NCBI GenBank assembly: GCA_905221605.1
Contig: CAJNDS010000968.1
Location: forward strand, 207,501-271,500
Source: Symbiodinium natans
Lineage: Eukaryota > Sar > Dinophyceae > Suessiales > Symbiodiniaceae
DNA: 64,000 nt
Reading direction: 5' to 3'
Shown here: one piece after another, positions 11,142 to 21,151 of the stretch
How the letters are laid out: each line of letters begins with the position of its first letter
How positions within the stretch are numbered: the first letter of the stretch is position 1
The notes under the pieces: model-generated
What the model was told of the DNA's origin: nothing
Seen by the model: only the letters and a program-made list of their open reading frames with translations
Databases searched by the model: none
Program-made: the position numbers and the translations under genes

Positions 11142-11639
11142 TCATGCGAAATTCAGGGCCCGTGCTTGCCAGCATCCCCCCAGAGCTCCTTCAGCAAGCT
11201 GTGCCTGCCCTCGAAGGTCGCTAGGCAGGATGCCCGGTGGCGCCGGCTATGCGGTTTAGGGTTTGGGGTTTGGGGTTTAGGGTTTAGGGTTTGGGGTTTG
11301 GGGTTGGGGGTTTAGGGTCTATAAGGGTCTAGGGTTTAGGGTTTAGGGCTATCCGTGGCCCCCGGCAGCTGTCAGGAAGCTACGGCTAAGTCAGTTGCCT
11401 TGCTCTCTTTGGGTTTCTGTTGTAGGGTCTGGGCTTTCTGATTTTGAGGGTTTAGGGGTTTACAAACAGGGTAACACTAAATCCTGACCCCCCCTGAACG
11501 ATTAAATGAAGTATTTGGGGCTTTAGGAAGATCCTAAACCCAAAACCCCAAGGGTTTGGGGCTTTAGGGTGTCAGGAAATCCTAAATCCTAAACCCTAAA
11601 CCCTAAACCCTAAACCCTAAACCCCAATGTCGCCCCAAC

Positions 11640-11732
11640 GGCCGCTTTGATGGCGCCTCCGGAGCATGCTTCCGGTTCTCCAACCAGCGGGGCACGCAGG
11701 CAAGGGAAGATAGAGTCCCGATCCATGCATAC
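11640..11732 (-). CDS. Exon candidate, 31 codons
   Basis: GGCGCAG|GTA to GCGGCC|GTTGGG, phase 0 at both ends. Begins VCMDRDSIFPCLRAPLVGEP. Flanked on both sides by telomere-like arrays facing away from it. No family recognised. Confidence 0.5.
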
Positions 11733-12289
11733 CTGCGCCTCCTCACATTGTGGCTCATAGGATGGAGGGTTTAGGGTTTAGGGTTTAGGGTTTAGGGTTT
11801 AGGGTTCAGGGTTCAGGGTTCAGAGTTCAGGGGTTAGGGTTCAGGGTTTAGGGGTTAGGGTTGAGGATTTAGGGGTGTCCTCAAAGCCACCTTACTGCTA
11901 ACAAAGTATGAGCTTGAAGCAGAACGATTGAAGCAGCCCCCTCACACCAAAGTGCAAGTGTCGGAGAAACTAGTGCCTGGAGCCCATATCAGGTTTAAGG
12001 ATCCTCGAAGCCTAAACCCTAAACCCTAAACCCTAAGCCCTGCGCCCTGAGCCCTGAGCCCTGAGCCCTGAGCCCTAAGCCCTAAGCCCTAAGCCCTAAA
12101 CCCTAAGCCCTAAGCCCTGAACCCTATCGGGTTTATGGATGCCAAGCCTCAGCCCAAAAAAATCCTAGTAGAGCCTGGAGGAGGTGCAGGTATCTTCCTG
12201 CCTTTTGGGAATTTCTCCCGCGGGAGAAGCTTTACAGGGCTTTACAGAATGGCAGGCACTTGGTGTGGGTGCAACTTCTGTGAGCACAC

Positions 12290-12310
12290 CGTTGTGCAGC
12301 TGAGGGGCTC
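12290..12310 (-). CDS. Micro-exon candidate
   Basis: A strong pyrimidine-rich acceptor (TTTTGCTTCCTGGCAG|GAG) followed by seven codons, EPLSCTT, and ACG|GTGTGC. The frame stays open for 15 more codons, so the true donor may lie further on. Confidence 0.3.
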
Positions 12311-12340
12311 CTGCCAGGAAGCAAAAGTAAGGTTGTGGTT

Positions 12341-12392
12341 TGGGGTTTAGGGTTTAGGGTTTAGGGTTTAGGGTTTAGGGTTTAGGGTTTGG
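12341..12392. repeat. TTTAGGG array, 7 units
   Basis: Exact TTTAGGG units opening and closing with TTTGGGG variants. Confidence 0.85.
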
Positions 12393-12764
12393 GGTACTAG
12401 ATACCTTATCTCCTCCTGTCGTCCTAATCCTCAAAGAGAGCACGTGTAGGGACCCCGGTTCCCAAATTCCAGCCACGTCAGGGTTCGGGCTTTGGGCGGG
12501 GCCAGGCATCAGTCGGGAAGCTTGAGGGACACCTAGCCAAGGGGGGGAAGAGAAGTACGACTGGAACCCCGAAGAGTATTTCCGAAGATAGGGGACCCCC
12601 TTGGCAGACCCCAAAGAACCCTTCCAGGAACCAGAAAAAAAGGGTATCGCAATTTTCGGAACCAAGTCCTGCCCCTGCGGCCCCTACTTAGGGCCGCTGA
12701 GCCGGCGAGGGTGTGGTAGGGGATCACACGAGAAGCGAGACGAAATAGGATGTATGAGGAGCTC

Positions 12765-13020
12765 CCCACCCCCCACACCCCCACCCCCCCCCGCTGCCCC
12801 GCCGCCCCCCACCCCCTGCCCGCCCCGCCCCCCCCCCACGCCCCCCCATCCCCCGCCCTCCACCCCCCACCCACCCCTCCCCCCCCGCCCCACCCCCCCC
12901 CTCCCTCCCCCCCCCCCCCCCCCCCCGCCCCCGCCCCAGCGCCCGCCCGCCTCTGCCCCCCCCCCCCCGCCCGCCCCCCCCCCCCCCCCCCCCCCCCCCG
13001 CCCCCCCCCCCCCCCCAAAA
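12765..13020. repeat. Poly-C tract with CCG/CCA interruptions
   Basis: About 250 bases, nearly all C on the plus strand, ending in A11, then GT/TA microsatellite (13036-13068). All forward frames become proline- or alanine-rich and the reverse ones glycine-rich; I do not treat any as protein. Read on plus it is an extreme pyrimidine tract. Confidence 0.9.
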
Positions 13021-13573
13021 AAAAAAACAACATACATGTGTGTGCGTGTGTATATATATATATATATGTGTTTTTTGAGACTTTGAGGTAACGTTTGGGG
13101 AAGGGTATATCCTGGGCCTCTCAGCTCCAAAAACCTCAAGCTTCGAACCCTAAACCATATTGAGTTTCGGGTTTAGAGTCTAGGGGTTCAGGTCGCTTTT
13201 GTGCACAAGAGGGCACGTTTCGGGGGCTCCAATTGCGGGTGATTCTCCGATATTGGGCGGGTGACGAACTGTTGCGTACTCCGAGCCGTTATAGCACCCA
13301 AGTAGGATTGAAAAGGACTCCTCACGTGGAACCTCAACACCTTAAGCCCCATACCGGCCAGCACTGCTTTGACTTGGGCTTGCGGTTTCTGGCTTGTGCT
13401 TCTAGTGACTTACATCTAGGGTTCAGGTTTTCAGGTTCCCCATACTGAACTTGGAACCCCAGCAAAAAAAATGGCTGTTTCTTAAGAATTGCAATACCAA
13501 AAAAATAGAAATTATTTCCGAGAACCCCTAAGTTCAGGGTTGATGAGGTGCCCTCAGCCGAATCTCCGCAGCC

Positions 13574-13624
13574 TCAAATTGACGTGAGCTGTCCATCGCT
13601 GATGGTGAGCAGCTGGAAGTCAGC
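13574..13624 (-). CDS. Terminal exon candidate
   Basis: GAACAAG|GCT opens ADFQLLTISDGQLTSI followed by TGA at 13574-13576. The compact, hydrophobic-patterned peptide with a stop suggests the 3' end of a gene; no family recognised. Confidence 0.5.
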   Translation of the reverse strand, partial: ADFQLLTISDGQLTSI

Positions 13625-14158
13625 CTTGTTCTGTTTATTTTTTTGGTTTAGGGTTTAGGGTTTAGTTTGTAAACTCCTACGGGTTCAGGGTTTGGGTTTT
13701 GCTAGGGTTGAGTGCGCAGTGTTTAGGGCTTTGGGGCTTGTGTAGTTCCTCACTTCTTTGTTTCAGTACCTCTTTTTTCGGTGGCACATCCTCGAGTGAC
13801 TCCTGGCTTAGGGTTTGGGGTTTAGGCTGGAGTGCTTGGTATGTGTTTTTAGTTTTGGGTTGGCACGGGGAAGGGGGTTACATCCATTGCTGGAAAGACC
13901 TGAAAACTGTTACGCAGGTGGTCTTGTAAGCCCTATTTTCCCAGATACAACTACAAAACGCTAAACCTGCACTTCGAGTGTGACACACAACATGGTCCCT
14001 TGAAAAGGATGAACACCTTCAAACTAGAATAACCTTTTAAAAGGTCCTAGAACCTGTGGGCATTTCCCAAAGTAGGGGTACCCCTTTCATACCCCAATTA
14101 GAATAGAATCCCCCTCAAAGGGACCCCCATGTAGGGCCCTGAACCCTAAGCCCGAAAC

Positions 14159-14212
14159 CTCCTCCTCCGCGAACTCCGCGATTTGCGGAAGGCTGTCGGA
14201 GCTCATGATGCC
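14159..14212 (-). CDS. Exon candidate, acidic
   Basis: CCCGCAG|GGC to GAGGAG|GTTTCG, 18 codons, phase 0. Reads GIMSSDSLPQIAEFAEEE. Good acceptor and donor and clean codon use. No family recognised. Confidence 0.55.
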
Positions 14213-14580
14213 CTGCGGGGATCTATGCTGAGAACCTAGGTTTAGGGTTTAGGGTTTGGGGTTTAGGGTTGAGGCTGAAAAATACAGTTACAACCGGGGT
14301 AATCAGTACCCTGCACCTCCAAGAGGTAGTTGGGGTTTATCGGGTTGAACTGGGTTATGAGTACCCTGAACCTCCAAGGGGTAGTTGGGGTTTGTCGGGT
14401 TGAAGGGTTGCAGGGTTGAAGGGTTGAAGGGTTGAGGGTGTCTCAGATGCCAGAGCCTATTGGGAACCCTCAGTGTTGAGGGCTTGCTCGTTAGGGCTTA
14501 CAAAGGTGGTCTACGCAAGTTTGGGTGGGGTGGGTTCGGGCTCCTAATCTGTTTGTGCCTTGTCAAGCCCAGCCCCAGCC

Positions 14581-14625
14581 CCCTAAATCAGGGGCTGCTT
14601 CGAGAACCCTTTGCAAGGATGTCAC
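14581..14625 (-). CDS. Exon candidate, unknown
   Basis: CAGTCAG|GTG opens VTSLQRVLEAAPDLG; the 3' boundary is uncertain (a GC donor at G|GCTGGG is possible). Confidence 0.35.
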
Positions 14626-15100
14626 CTGACTGTGTTTTTCAGCTCCCCTTGTCCTCTAAGTAGCCCTAAACCCTAAACCCTAAACCCTAAACCCCAAACC
14701 CCAAACCCTAAACCCTAGGTTGCGGCCTTGAACGAGGGTCCCCTGAAAAGCCTAGTGAAGACAGCATGCCTCAAACAGGAAGAGCCCTTATTTCAGACTC
14801 CCTTAGACTCGGTTTGTTGTCCCATTCGGGGTTCAGGGCCTTCGGGCTTCAGGGCTAGGCAGGGTTATGTTGCCTTTAGTGCGTGGGGCTTAGGATTTAG
14901 GAGCTAGCCACACAAAGCTTCAATAGCCCCGGCATAGGGCTCACACATCCTAAGCTTGAAAGCCTACTCAGCCTCTAAGCCCCCGAAACCCTAAACCCCA
15001 AACCCTAAACACTAAATCTGAAACCTGAACCCTAAACCCTCAACCCTCAACCCTAAACCCTAAACCCTAAACCCTACCCCCCCCCCCCCCCCAGCGGGGC

Positions 15101-15157
15101 CGTGCTGCACGAAGCCAGGCTCAGCTGCGAGACCGAGTGCACGATCTCGGCCAAGTC
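15101..15157 (-). CDS. Exon candidate, 19 codons
   Basis: GGAGAG|GAC to AGCACG|GCCCCG, a GC donor, phase 0. Reads DLAEIVHSVSQLSLASCST. A poly-C run and a CCCTAAA array follow on the low-coordinate side. Confidence 0.55.
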
Positions 15158-15533
15158 CTCTCCCAATTTTGGCTTCGGGTCTAGGGTTGAGGGTTTAAGG
15201 TTTAGGGTTTTACGGTTTAGGGTCTAGGGCTTAGGGTCTTGCGCGGGGGGGGGGGGGGTTCAGAATTGGGCTTCAGAATTTGAAAAAGAAGTGTATCTGT
15301 CTGTATGATGACAGGCTGACTTTTGGGGGACAGCTCCCGAACTCGAACTCGTTTTTGTAAACCCTAATGAAACCCCACGCCCCTTCGTGGCGACTTTGGG
15401 GGGGCCGGCCCTAAGCCCTTGTCCTTGGCAGTCTGAGATTGCAGTGTCGAAGGCTTTCGGCACAAAGCCAGGATTTCGTCGTCTTAGCTCTCAGGCTTGC
15501 ATAGGGCTGAAGAGCTTATGCAGTCCTTGCCAA

Positions 15534-15600
15534 AGGGTTTAGGGTTTAGGGTTTAGGGTTTAGGGTTTAGGGTTTAGGGTTTAGGGTTTAGGGTTCAGGG
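15534..15600. repeat. TTTAGGG array, 9 units
   Basis: Exact units, immediately 3' (in gene sense) of the long exon at 15604. The array at 15877 has the opposite orientation, so the exon is bracketed by inverted telomere-like arrays. Confidence 0.9.
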
Positions 15601-15603
15601 TTG

Positions 15604-15874
15604 CGGGCTAGCATTTGGAGGCATTTGGAGGCGTTGTGCACTACCACTTGCGGGGTCTTGTTCTTGTAGGCAGGCTGGCGGAAGCAGTGCGCGCAGTACT
15701 GAAGGAGCAAGAGGAGGGCTTGTTCTGCGCCCACAGCCCCGGCGTCGGAGTACAACACTTTGCACCACGGCAGCTCCTGCGTCCCCTGCCGACCCGTGGC
15801 GCCGCCGGTCCGCAGGAGCATGCCGTACTCGACCAGCTCGTCCACGGTTTTGGCGCAGTCGATGTCCGGAGCAG
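15604..15874 (-). CDS. Long exon, unknown protein
   Basis: About 270 bp open in one frame, longest of the orphan exons. Segments read DELVEYGMLLRTGG, ELPWCKVLYSDAGAVGAEQA and YCAHCFRQPAYKNKTPQVVV. Cys/His spacing (CAHC) is noted, but no zinc-finger pattern is complete. The 5' edge could be TTTAG|CTGCTCC in the flanking array or internal CGGCAG|GGG. The 3' donor is uncertain. Confidence 0.6.
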
Positions 15875-15876
15875 CT

Positions 15877-16005
15877 AAACCCTAAACCCTAAACCCTAAA
15901 CCCTAAACCCTAAACCCCAAACCCCAAACCCCAAACCCCAAACCCCAAACCCTAAACCCTAAACCCTAAACCCTAAACCCTAAACCCTAAACTAAACCCT
16001 AAACC
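15877..16005. repeat. CCCTAAA/CCCCAAA array, about 17 units
   Basis: Exact CCCTAAA blocks on either side of five CCCCAAA units, a homogenised variant block inside the array. Confidence 0.9.
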
Positions 16006-16073
16006 GAGCCCAAAACCCAGTCCGGGAACGCAAGGCCGAGGAAGCCTTAGAAACCCAAAGAGTTGAAGGGTCT

Positions 16074-16175
16074 TTAGTTGTTCAGTATCGTAGGGGAACT
16101 AAATGTTGACTTTGGGGATTATTCAAGGGTATAAGGTCCCAGAAAGGTTAAGGGTTACCTACTCTGCTACTAAGG
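16074..16175. mobile_element. Introner-like element J, copy 1
   Basis: TTAGTTGTTCAGTATCGTAG at the left and AGGTTAAGGGTTACCTACTC then GCTACTAAGG at the right match the intron at 62922-63263 of the PPR gene and the element at 60925. Confidence 0.55.
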
Positions 16176-16285
16176 GTTTAAGGGGTGAGGTTTAAAACCT
16201 AGGGCTTAGGGTTTACAAAGGCTCACTTAAGCCCGAATCCCTAACCTTGCCTCTTCTACGGATTGGCTGCGTTTTTGGGTGCTGA

Positions 16286-16362
16286 AACTCCCTAAACCCT
16301 CTAAACCCTCTAAACCCTCTAAACCCTCTAAACCCTCTAAACCCTCTAAACCCTCTAAGCGC
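16286..16362. repeat. (CCCTCTAAA)n, 8 copies
   Basis: A nonamer derivative of the telomere-like unit with CT inserted, perfect over eight copies. Confidence 0.9.
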
Positions 16363-16517
16363 CCTAAACCCTATGCTCCAGGCCAGGAGGCTCACTGGCT
16401 TTGAGACGTAAGCTGAGTTGTGCTCGGCCGTGTAGTTCCTTAAACGGGTTTAGGGTTTCGAGTTCTTGTTCTATAGGGTCCACAAGGATGCCTTCTGGGG
16501 GTACCCAGGATTGTGAA

Positions 16518-17170
16518 GAGTGGCCGATTCCAGTTCAATTACGCAGATTCGATGGCAGAAATGACCTCGCCAGAGCGAACGTGCTTTTCAAGGGTTCTCA
16601 AGTGCTTTCAGTGCCTTTTAAAGCTTCCCAAACCTTTTTCAGGAGCTTTTCAACCCTCCCAGAACCTAGCTTTAGGCAAGCGGGGTCGTCTTTTTCAAGT
16701 TTCAAGGCAAATTAATATTCGCAGACCCCCCCCCTCCCTCGGTGAAAGCTACGACCCCCCCCTTTGGGTGAGAAAGTGTGCCTGCTTATTCGGATCCAGA
16801 AAGAGGTTTTGAAAAAAGGTAGCCAGAATTCGGTCGAAAGTGGCCGATTCCAGTTAAACTATGCAAGACTTGTAATGGCAGAACTGACCCCATGATTTTC
16901 CAGATTTGGCGGCTTGCGGAGCAGAATGCCTTCAAGGTTCTCAAGTGCTTCCCAGTGCCTTTTGAAACTTCCAAGCCTTTGTAAGGAAAGCCTCCCAGAG
17001 CTTTCTAGAGGCTGTCCAGGGGCTAAAGCCCCCCCCCCCAGACCCCCCACGACTTTAGTTTTGGTCAAGTGGGTGTCATATTTACTGTATGAATTTTCAG
17101 AGCAAAATAGTATCGGAGACCCCCCTTGGTTGAAACTCCGACCCTCCCTCGAAAGGGAAACTGGCGGCAG
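16518..17170. repeat. Diverged tandem duplication, period about 321
   Basis: AGTGGCCGATTCCAGTT occurs at 16520 and 16841. Both copies continue with GGCAGAA-TGAC, GGTTCTCAAGTGCTT and AGTGCCTTTT-AA-CTTCC, then poly-C-rich CAGACCCCCC and GAAA-CT-CGACCC blocks. The overall identity is moderate. Little telomere repeat here, and no exon I trust. Confidence 0.75.
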
Positions 17171-17234
17171 ATGGCGGCAGTTACTGTTTGGAAAGCCTGC
17201 GTAGGGCTTCTGCTGAAAACTTGCTCTTAAACAT

Positions 17235-17300
17235 CTACGTGCCAGTTAAGTCGCATCCTTTGACTACATAACTTCCGCGCGACGTAAAGCCAATCCGAAC
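17235..17300 (-). CDS. Terminal exon candidate
   Basis: GCAGAG|GTT opens 21 codons, beginning VRIGFTSRGSYVVKGCDLTG, then TAG at 17235-17237. A GT donor inside (TAT|GTAGTC) is possible. No family recognised. Confidence 0.45.
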   Translation of the reverse strand, partial: VRIGFTSRGSYVVKGCDLTGT

Positions 17301-17659
17301 CTCTGCCGTGTGGGTCGTCTTGCTGGTGATTGAGATGCGGTGTATTGGTATGATAGAGAAGCTGGCAAGAAAAAGGAAAAAAACACTTGCACAACGAACA
17401 TCGGGAGGGTCGGGTGGGCAGCGAGCAGGCGCACGTCAGGCAAGCTGGCACACCCCCGTCAATCCTAAACCCCAAACCCACCCATCTATTTGGCCACTCT
17501 CAAAGCATCTGCTCTCTAGGTTCCTCAACAGAAGGCGACGAGAGCCAACCTAAGATCCTAGGCACTCTCATGCCACTACCCTTTGCGTGTGGGCTCTTGT
17601 TTGTGAACCGGTGCTACCCTTGAAACCCTTCTCCCCTTTCAGATGCATTGAGAACTTAC

Positions 17660-17776
17660 GAGGGCCAGGATCTCTTTACTAGTTCTTGGCATCTCCTTGA
17701 AGATGCCCAACATATCATGGAAGCCCGGAGCCACAACAAAACCAAAAGGCTTTCCTTTTTCCCAGAACCCCACACC
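17660..17776 (-). CDS. Exon, 39 codons, unknown protein
   Basis: One of the clearest orphan exons. Pyrimidine-rich acceptor (GGTTTTTCTGCGTATTGCAAGAG|GGT), consensus donor CTC|GTAAGT, exactly 39 codons, phase 0 at both ends. Begins GVGFWEKGKPFGFVVAPGFH and continues DMLGIFKEMPRTSKEILAL. The mixed hydrophobic/charged pattern suggests a folded domain; I do not recognise it. Confidence 0.65.
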
Positions 17777-18356
17777 CTCTTGCAATACGCAGAAAAACCC
17801 ACTGAGATCCCAAAGCAACTGCAATAACGTCGAACCCGTCGATGGTTCCTAAGCCCGCAAACCACAGAAAAAAAAAAAAAAAAAACAAGGAAACCTCAAA
17901 GCCCTGAGCCTTCGAGGTCCCTAAGCCTTACGCTCTGTACACGGTGTTCCTAAACCCTCAAGCCCCGAAACAAATAACGAAAGGGCGTGAACCCGGCAGC
18001 CTAAATCCAACAGCCTACACTAGAGTCACTAGAGCTCTTCGCCGGCTCGCGCTTTTTCCCCGGCGCGCTTTGCAACGCTTTGCTGTTGCCACAGGGGGCT
18101 CCATAGTGGATACCCTGAACCCCCGACCCGATTCTGCGATGTCCTTAGGGGAGGGTGTCCGGTTTGAGGGTTTGAGGAACTTACCAAAGTCTTAACGTCA
18201 GGGCGCGAGCACCATGAGTCATGAGGTGGATGCACAGACAATCATGTATATAGGTTCCCTGATCCTGATAACATAGTGTAAGTTCCCAAAGCGTAGTTGC
18301 CCTAAACCCGAATACGTTGTAGGGTTTAGGGCTTGGGACTTGCATGGGTGCGCGGG

Positions 18357-18371
18357 GGGGGGGGGGGGGGA
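18357..18371. repeat. Poly-G tract
   Basis: About 15 G on plus, so a poly-C pyrimidine tract for minus-strand splicing. The next 60 bases downstream in gene sense give no convincing exon. Confidence 0.8.
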
Positions 18372-18435
18372 AGGGGGTGTGTCCTGAAACTTGAGTCCGA
18401 ACCACGACGCCAAAGCCTAAACCTAAACCCTAAAC

Positions 18436-18495
18436 CCAATAGGTGGAAGGAGGAAAGAGCTCAAAATCGCCCTGCTCTGCGAGTGCCATTGCACC
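18436..18495 (-). CDS. Exon with telomere-repeat donor
   Basis: Acceptor CACAGCCTGCCAG|GGT, 20 codons reading GAMALAEQGDFELFPPSTYW, donor TATTGG|GTTTAGGG, in which the intron begins as an exact telomere-like unit. Phase 0 at both ends. Confidence 0.55.
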
Positions 18496-18564
18496 CTGGC
18501 AGGCTGTGAAGAAATGGGATTTGGCGCGGACGCCGCCCAGGCATTGCAACTCCAACGGGCTTTG

Positions 18565-18677
18565 AACCCTAAACCCCCTAAACCCCCTAAACCCCCTAAA
18601 CCCCCTAAACCCCCTAAACCCCCTAAACCCCCTAAACCCCCTAAACCCCCTAAACCCCCTAAACCCCCTAAACCCTC
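18565..18677. repeat. (CCCCCTAAA)n, 12 copies
   Basis: Perfect nonamer, another locally amplified derivative of CCCTAAA. Translates to PPKPPKPPK, not a gene. Confidence 0.92.
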
Positions 18678-19412
18678 AACCACCCTAAACCCTAAACCCT
18701 AAACCCTGAACCCTAAACCCTAAACCCTGAACCTTAAACCACAAAACCACCAAAAAACAAAAACCTTGAGCCCAACAGGTCCAAGGTGGTTGTGTAAGTA
18801 AGGGCTTGTGGTGGCTGTGAAGCCTAGAACTCCGAACGCTGGGGACTAATGGGCCTGACGCGGTTTAGGGTTTAGGGTTTAGGGTTTAGGGTTTAGGGCT
18901 TAAGGTTTAGGGTTCTATATAGATGGGGTGCAGAGGTTTTGGAGGCCTCGTTTCCTGAAGGCTGTAGACCGCATCCTTACCCTCAAGAGTCCTTTAAACC
19001 CTCTGAAGGAGACATTGCTATGACCTGGTTGAATCAACAGGGGAAAACCAAGAGATGTCCCTGCTGGCCACGTCATAATTTAAGAAAAACCGTCTCAGGG
19101 GCTTTCTTCAAAACACTGCGCACGCAGAAATTCGGGCTTTGGGGGTTTGAGCCGTGCCACGGCTCAGGTTTCGTAAACTCTCTTGGTAAGTAGCCATATG
19201 AAGCAGGGTTCATATTTCTTGTACCCCCCCAAAGGGCACCAAATATATACGCTCACCAATATTCAAAAAGGAACCTTACAGACACTCACCAATAACAGCA
19301 AGTAGTATAAACCCTGAAGTTCATATGAGAATAAGGGTACCCCGCTCTAGGGTTTAGGGTTTAGGGTTTAGGATTTAGGGTTTAGGGTTTAGGGCTACTT
19401 TCATCCGGGAGC

Positions 19413-19463
19413 CCTCGAGCCAAAAGGAGGGCTCTCAAGCTGCACGCGCAGGTCGCGAGTATC
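19413..19463 (-). CDS. Exon with telomere-repeat acceptor
   Basis: GGGTTTAG|GAT to TCGAGG|GCTCCC (GC donor), 17 codons, phase 0. Reads DTRDLRVQLESPPFGSR. Without splicing it would stop four codons later. Confidence 0.5.
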
Positions 19464-19612
19464 CTAAACCCTATAAGCCCTATAAACCCTATAAACCCTA
19501 AAAGCCCTAAAAGCCCTAAAAGCCCTAAAAGCCCTATAAACCCTAAAAACCCTAAAAACCCGAAAAACCCTAACAGCCCTAAAACCCTAGAAACCCTGTA
19601 AACCCTCTAAAC
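19464..19612. repeat. Mixed CCCTATAAA / CCCTAAAAG array
   Basis: Runs of CCCTATAA, GCCCTAAAA and CCCTAAAAA units follow each other, each repeated two to five times. If the two adjacent exons belong together this is an intron built wholly of telomere-like variants. Confidence 0.85.
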
Positions 19613-19696
19613 CCTCGAGCATCCTGGACGCTGCCCGCGCCGACATTTCGTCGGCTCCTCTCGGGGGCTACAGATCTTTGCCTCGGGCCCGTGGCC
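19613..19696 (-). CDS. Exon with both splice sites in telomere-like repeat
   Basis: GGTTTAG|GGC at the 5' side and CGAGG|GTTTAG at the 3' side, exactly 28 codons, phase 0. Begins GHGPEAKICSPREEPTKCRR. The plus strand is also open (LDAARADISSAPLGGY), a caution in GC-rich DNA. Confidence 0.5.
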
Positions 19697-19779
19697 CTAA
19701 ACCTGGTAGGTTTTTGCTCTTCTGTCTAGGGTTTAGGGTTTGGGTTAGGGTTTAGGGTTTAGGGTTTTGGGTTTTGGGT

Positions 19780-19868
19780 TCCCCCTTATACTAACAGTCC
19801 TTACTGGGGATCATAGTACCCCTATTATCATCCCTATTAAGGACTGTTAGTGTAAAGGTGAACCTCCC
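19780..19868. mobile_element. MITE family B, copy 2
   Basis: CCCTTATACTAACAGTCCTT at the left pairs with AAGGACTGTTAGTGTAAAGG at the right. The central ATAGTACCCCTATTATC separates the arms. Five related copies follow at 24100, 33656 (partial), 41031, 46064 and 55634. Confidence 0.8.
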
Positions 19869-20188
19869 AGGGTTCCATGAGCGAACGCAACCTAAATCCC
19901 TAAACCATGTAACCTCGGGAGACACAACAGGCAGGTGCTGTCAAAAGGGCTAAGGGTTCAGGATTTACGGCTTCAGGTGTAGCATTCGTTACACCAAAGC
20001 AATACTGTGAAGACATACTCGCCCTACACGGCCCAAAACCCTAAACCCTAAACCCACTTATATACACCGAGCCAAGCCAGAGACAGCCAAACCCGAGAAG
20101 TACAAACTCAAGGTTTAAGGTTTGCCAAAACCCTAAACCCTACACCCTAAACCCTAAACCAAGCAACCCTGAATACCCTATACCCTAC

Positions 20189-20254
20189 GTCATCCTCAGG
20201 ACAGACGGACGGGATCGCCACGTGCCCGTCCCCAAGATTGTCCGATACATCCGA
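20189..20254 (-). CDS. Exon candidate, acidic
   Basis: Excellent pyrimidine tract (CTTCTCTGTTTTTCCAG|TCG), 22 codons, donor GAC|GTAGGG, phase 0. Begins SDVSDNLGDGHVAIPSVCPE. The acceptor is AG|T rather than AG|G. The plus strand is open too (RHVPVPKIVRYIRLEKQ) but lacks this splice context. Confidence 0.5.
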
Positions 20255-20393
20255 CTGGAAAAACAGAGAAGTGCTCCGAAAATCTGGGTCAAGCCTCGCA
20301 GTCTCTAGGGTTAAGCATTTTAGGGTTTAGGGTTTAGACCTTTTGAAATCACGAGAGCCTCTGGGAGGTAAGACAAGTCATGGCGAACGGAAC

Positions 20394-20438
20394 CTGCTGT
20401 CCTTCAGAACCCCAAACAGCTACTTTCCTGTAGGCTTC
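20394..20438 (-). CDS. Exon candidate, 15 codons
   Basis: GATTCGCAG|GAA to CAGCAG|GTTCCG, phase 0. Reads EAYRKVAVWGSEGQQ. Same strand and phase as its neighbours at 20189 and 20561 allow a shared gene. Confidence 0.55.
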
Positions 20439-20560
20439 CTGCGAATCCATTTCTGAAAATGACCTCAAGTAACGGGCCTAGTTTTGGGTTAGTAAGGCAG
20501 TGACCAATCATCCGCCACGGGGTATAGCTTGAGTCTCGAAGGCCCGCAATACGCTGCAAC

Positions 20561-20607
20561 CTTGGGACATGAGGGACGTGAGGGGCGAGCTCTAGGATTG
20601 ATGCAGC
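20561..20607 (-). CDS. Exon after poly-C pyrimidine tract
   Basis: A run of about 23 C (plus-strand G at 20620-20642) leads to ATATCCAAG|GCT; 15 codons plus 2 read AASILELAPHVPHVP and end CCAAG|GTTGCA. Confidence 0.5.
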
Positions 20608-20899
20608 CTTGGATATTGCGGGGGGGGGGGGGGGGGGGGGAGGGGCGCCAGTTGTTTCCCCAAAGTGGGAAGATGCCGACCCAAAGCCCAGAGTTGGGCC
20701 TAGGGCCATAGGGTCCTAGATGTCTGCTTGTGGCCTTGCGAATTTTAAAGAGAGCGCTTCACTTATCCGAGCACCCAAGTGCCCCACTACCTTCCTGGTT
20801 TGGCTATTTAGGGTTTAGGGTTTAGGGTTTGAGTTCGGGCTTCGGGTTTAGGATGTAGGGCTGTGTGCTGGCTACCGCTGGAGGCTTAAGCAGCTGCAC

Positions 20900-20948
20900 G
20901 TGCTGCGGCCCTGGCCGAAGGACGAAGTGTTTGGAAGATTTTGGCAGC
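20900..20948 (-). CDS. Exon candidate, Ala-rich
   Basis: ACGGAG|GCT to GCAC|GTGCAG, 16 codons plus 1. Reads AAKIFQTLRPSARAAA. Two plus-strand frames are also open, so strand rests on splice sites. Confidence 0.45.
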
Positions 20949-21056
20949 CTCCGTCGCCAAGCGTCAGTGTCCGCGGCCCGAAACACGTAGCCTAAACCCT
21001 AAACCCTTGTAAACCCTAAACCCTAAACCCCTTGCGGTCATTCCTTCGTACCCTAC

Positions 21057-21151
21057 GCAGAATCTGCGGATGCCTCTGACGCAAGGGCCAGTGCCGAAAC
21101 ACGACTTTCCTCCCCATGTGAGACACGCAGGCAACAGTTGCGGTCTGTGGC
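21057..21151 (-). CDS. Exon candidate, 31 codons
   Basis: CTTGCGCAG|GCC to TCTGC|GTAGGG. Begins ATDRNCCLRVSHGEESRVSA and continues LALASEASADS. Phase 0 in, 2 out. No family recognised. Confidence 0.55.

Noticed and set aside
11186-11255. Plus frame SSFSKLCLPSKVARQDARWR with F-box flavour
   Set aside because: Conserved F-box positions are incomplete, and the minus frame (GRHSLLKELWGDAGKH) is equally open; undecided, so not annotated.
12568-12665. Possible extra MITE with TTTCCGAAGATAGGGG and TTTTCGGAACC ends
   Set aside because: Inverted match too short and no second copy seen.
12533-13139. Glycine-, proline- and alanine-rich frames of 100-166 residues on both strands (also near 34972-35293 and 62951-63236)
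   Set aside because: Pure poly-C/poly-G low complexity; every frame is open.
20880-20990. Plus frames LHVLRPWPKDEVFGRFWQPP and AAARAAALAEGRSVW
   Set aside because: The minus exon 20900-20948 has AG|G and GT boundaries. GC-rich exons here often leave the opposite strand open.
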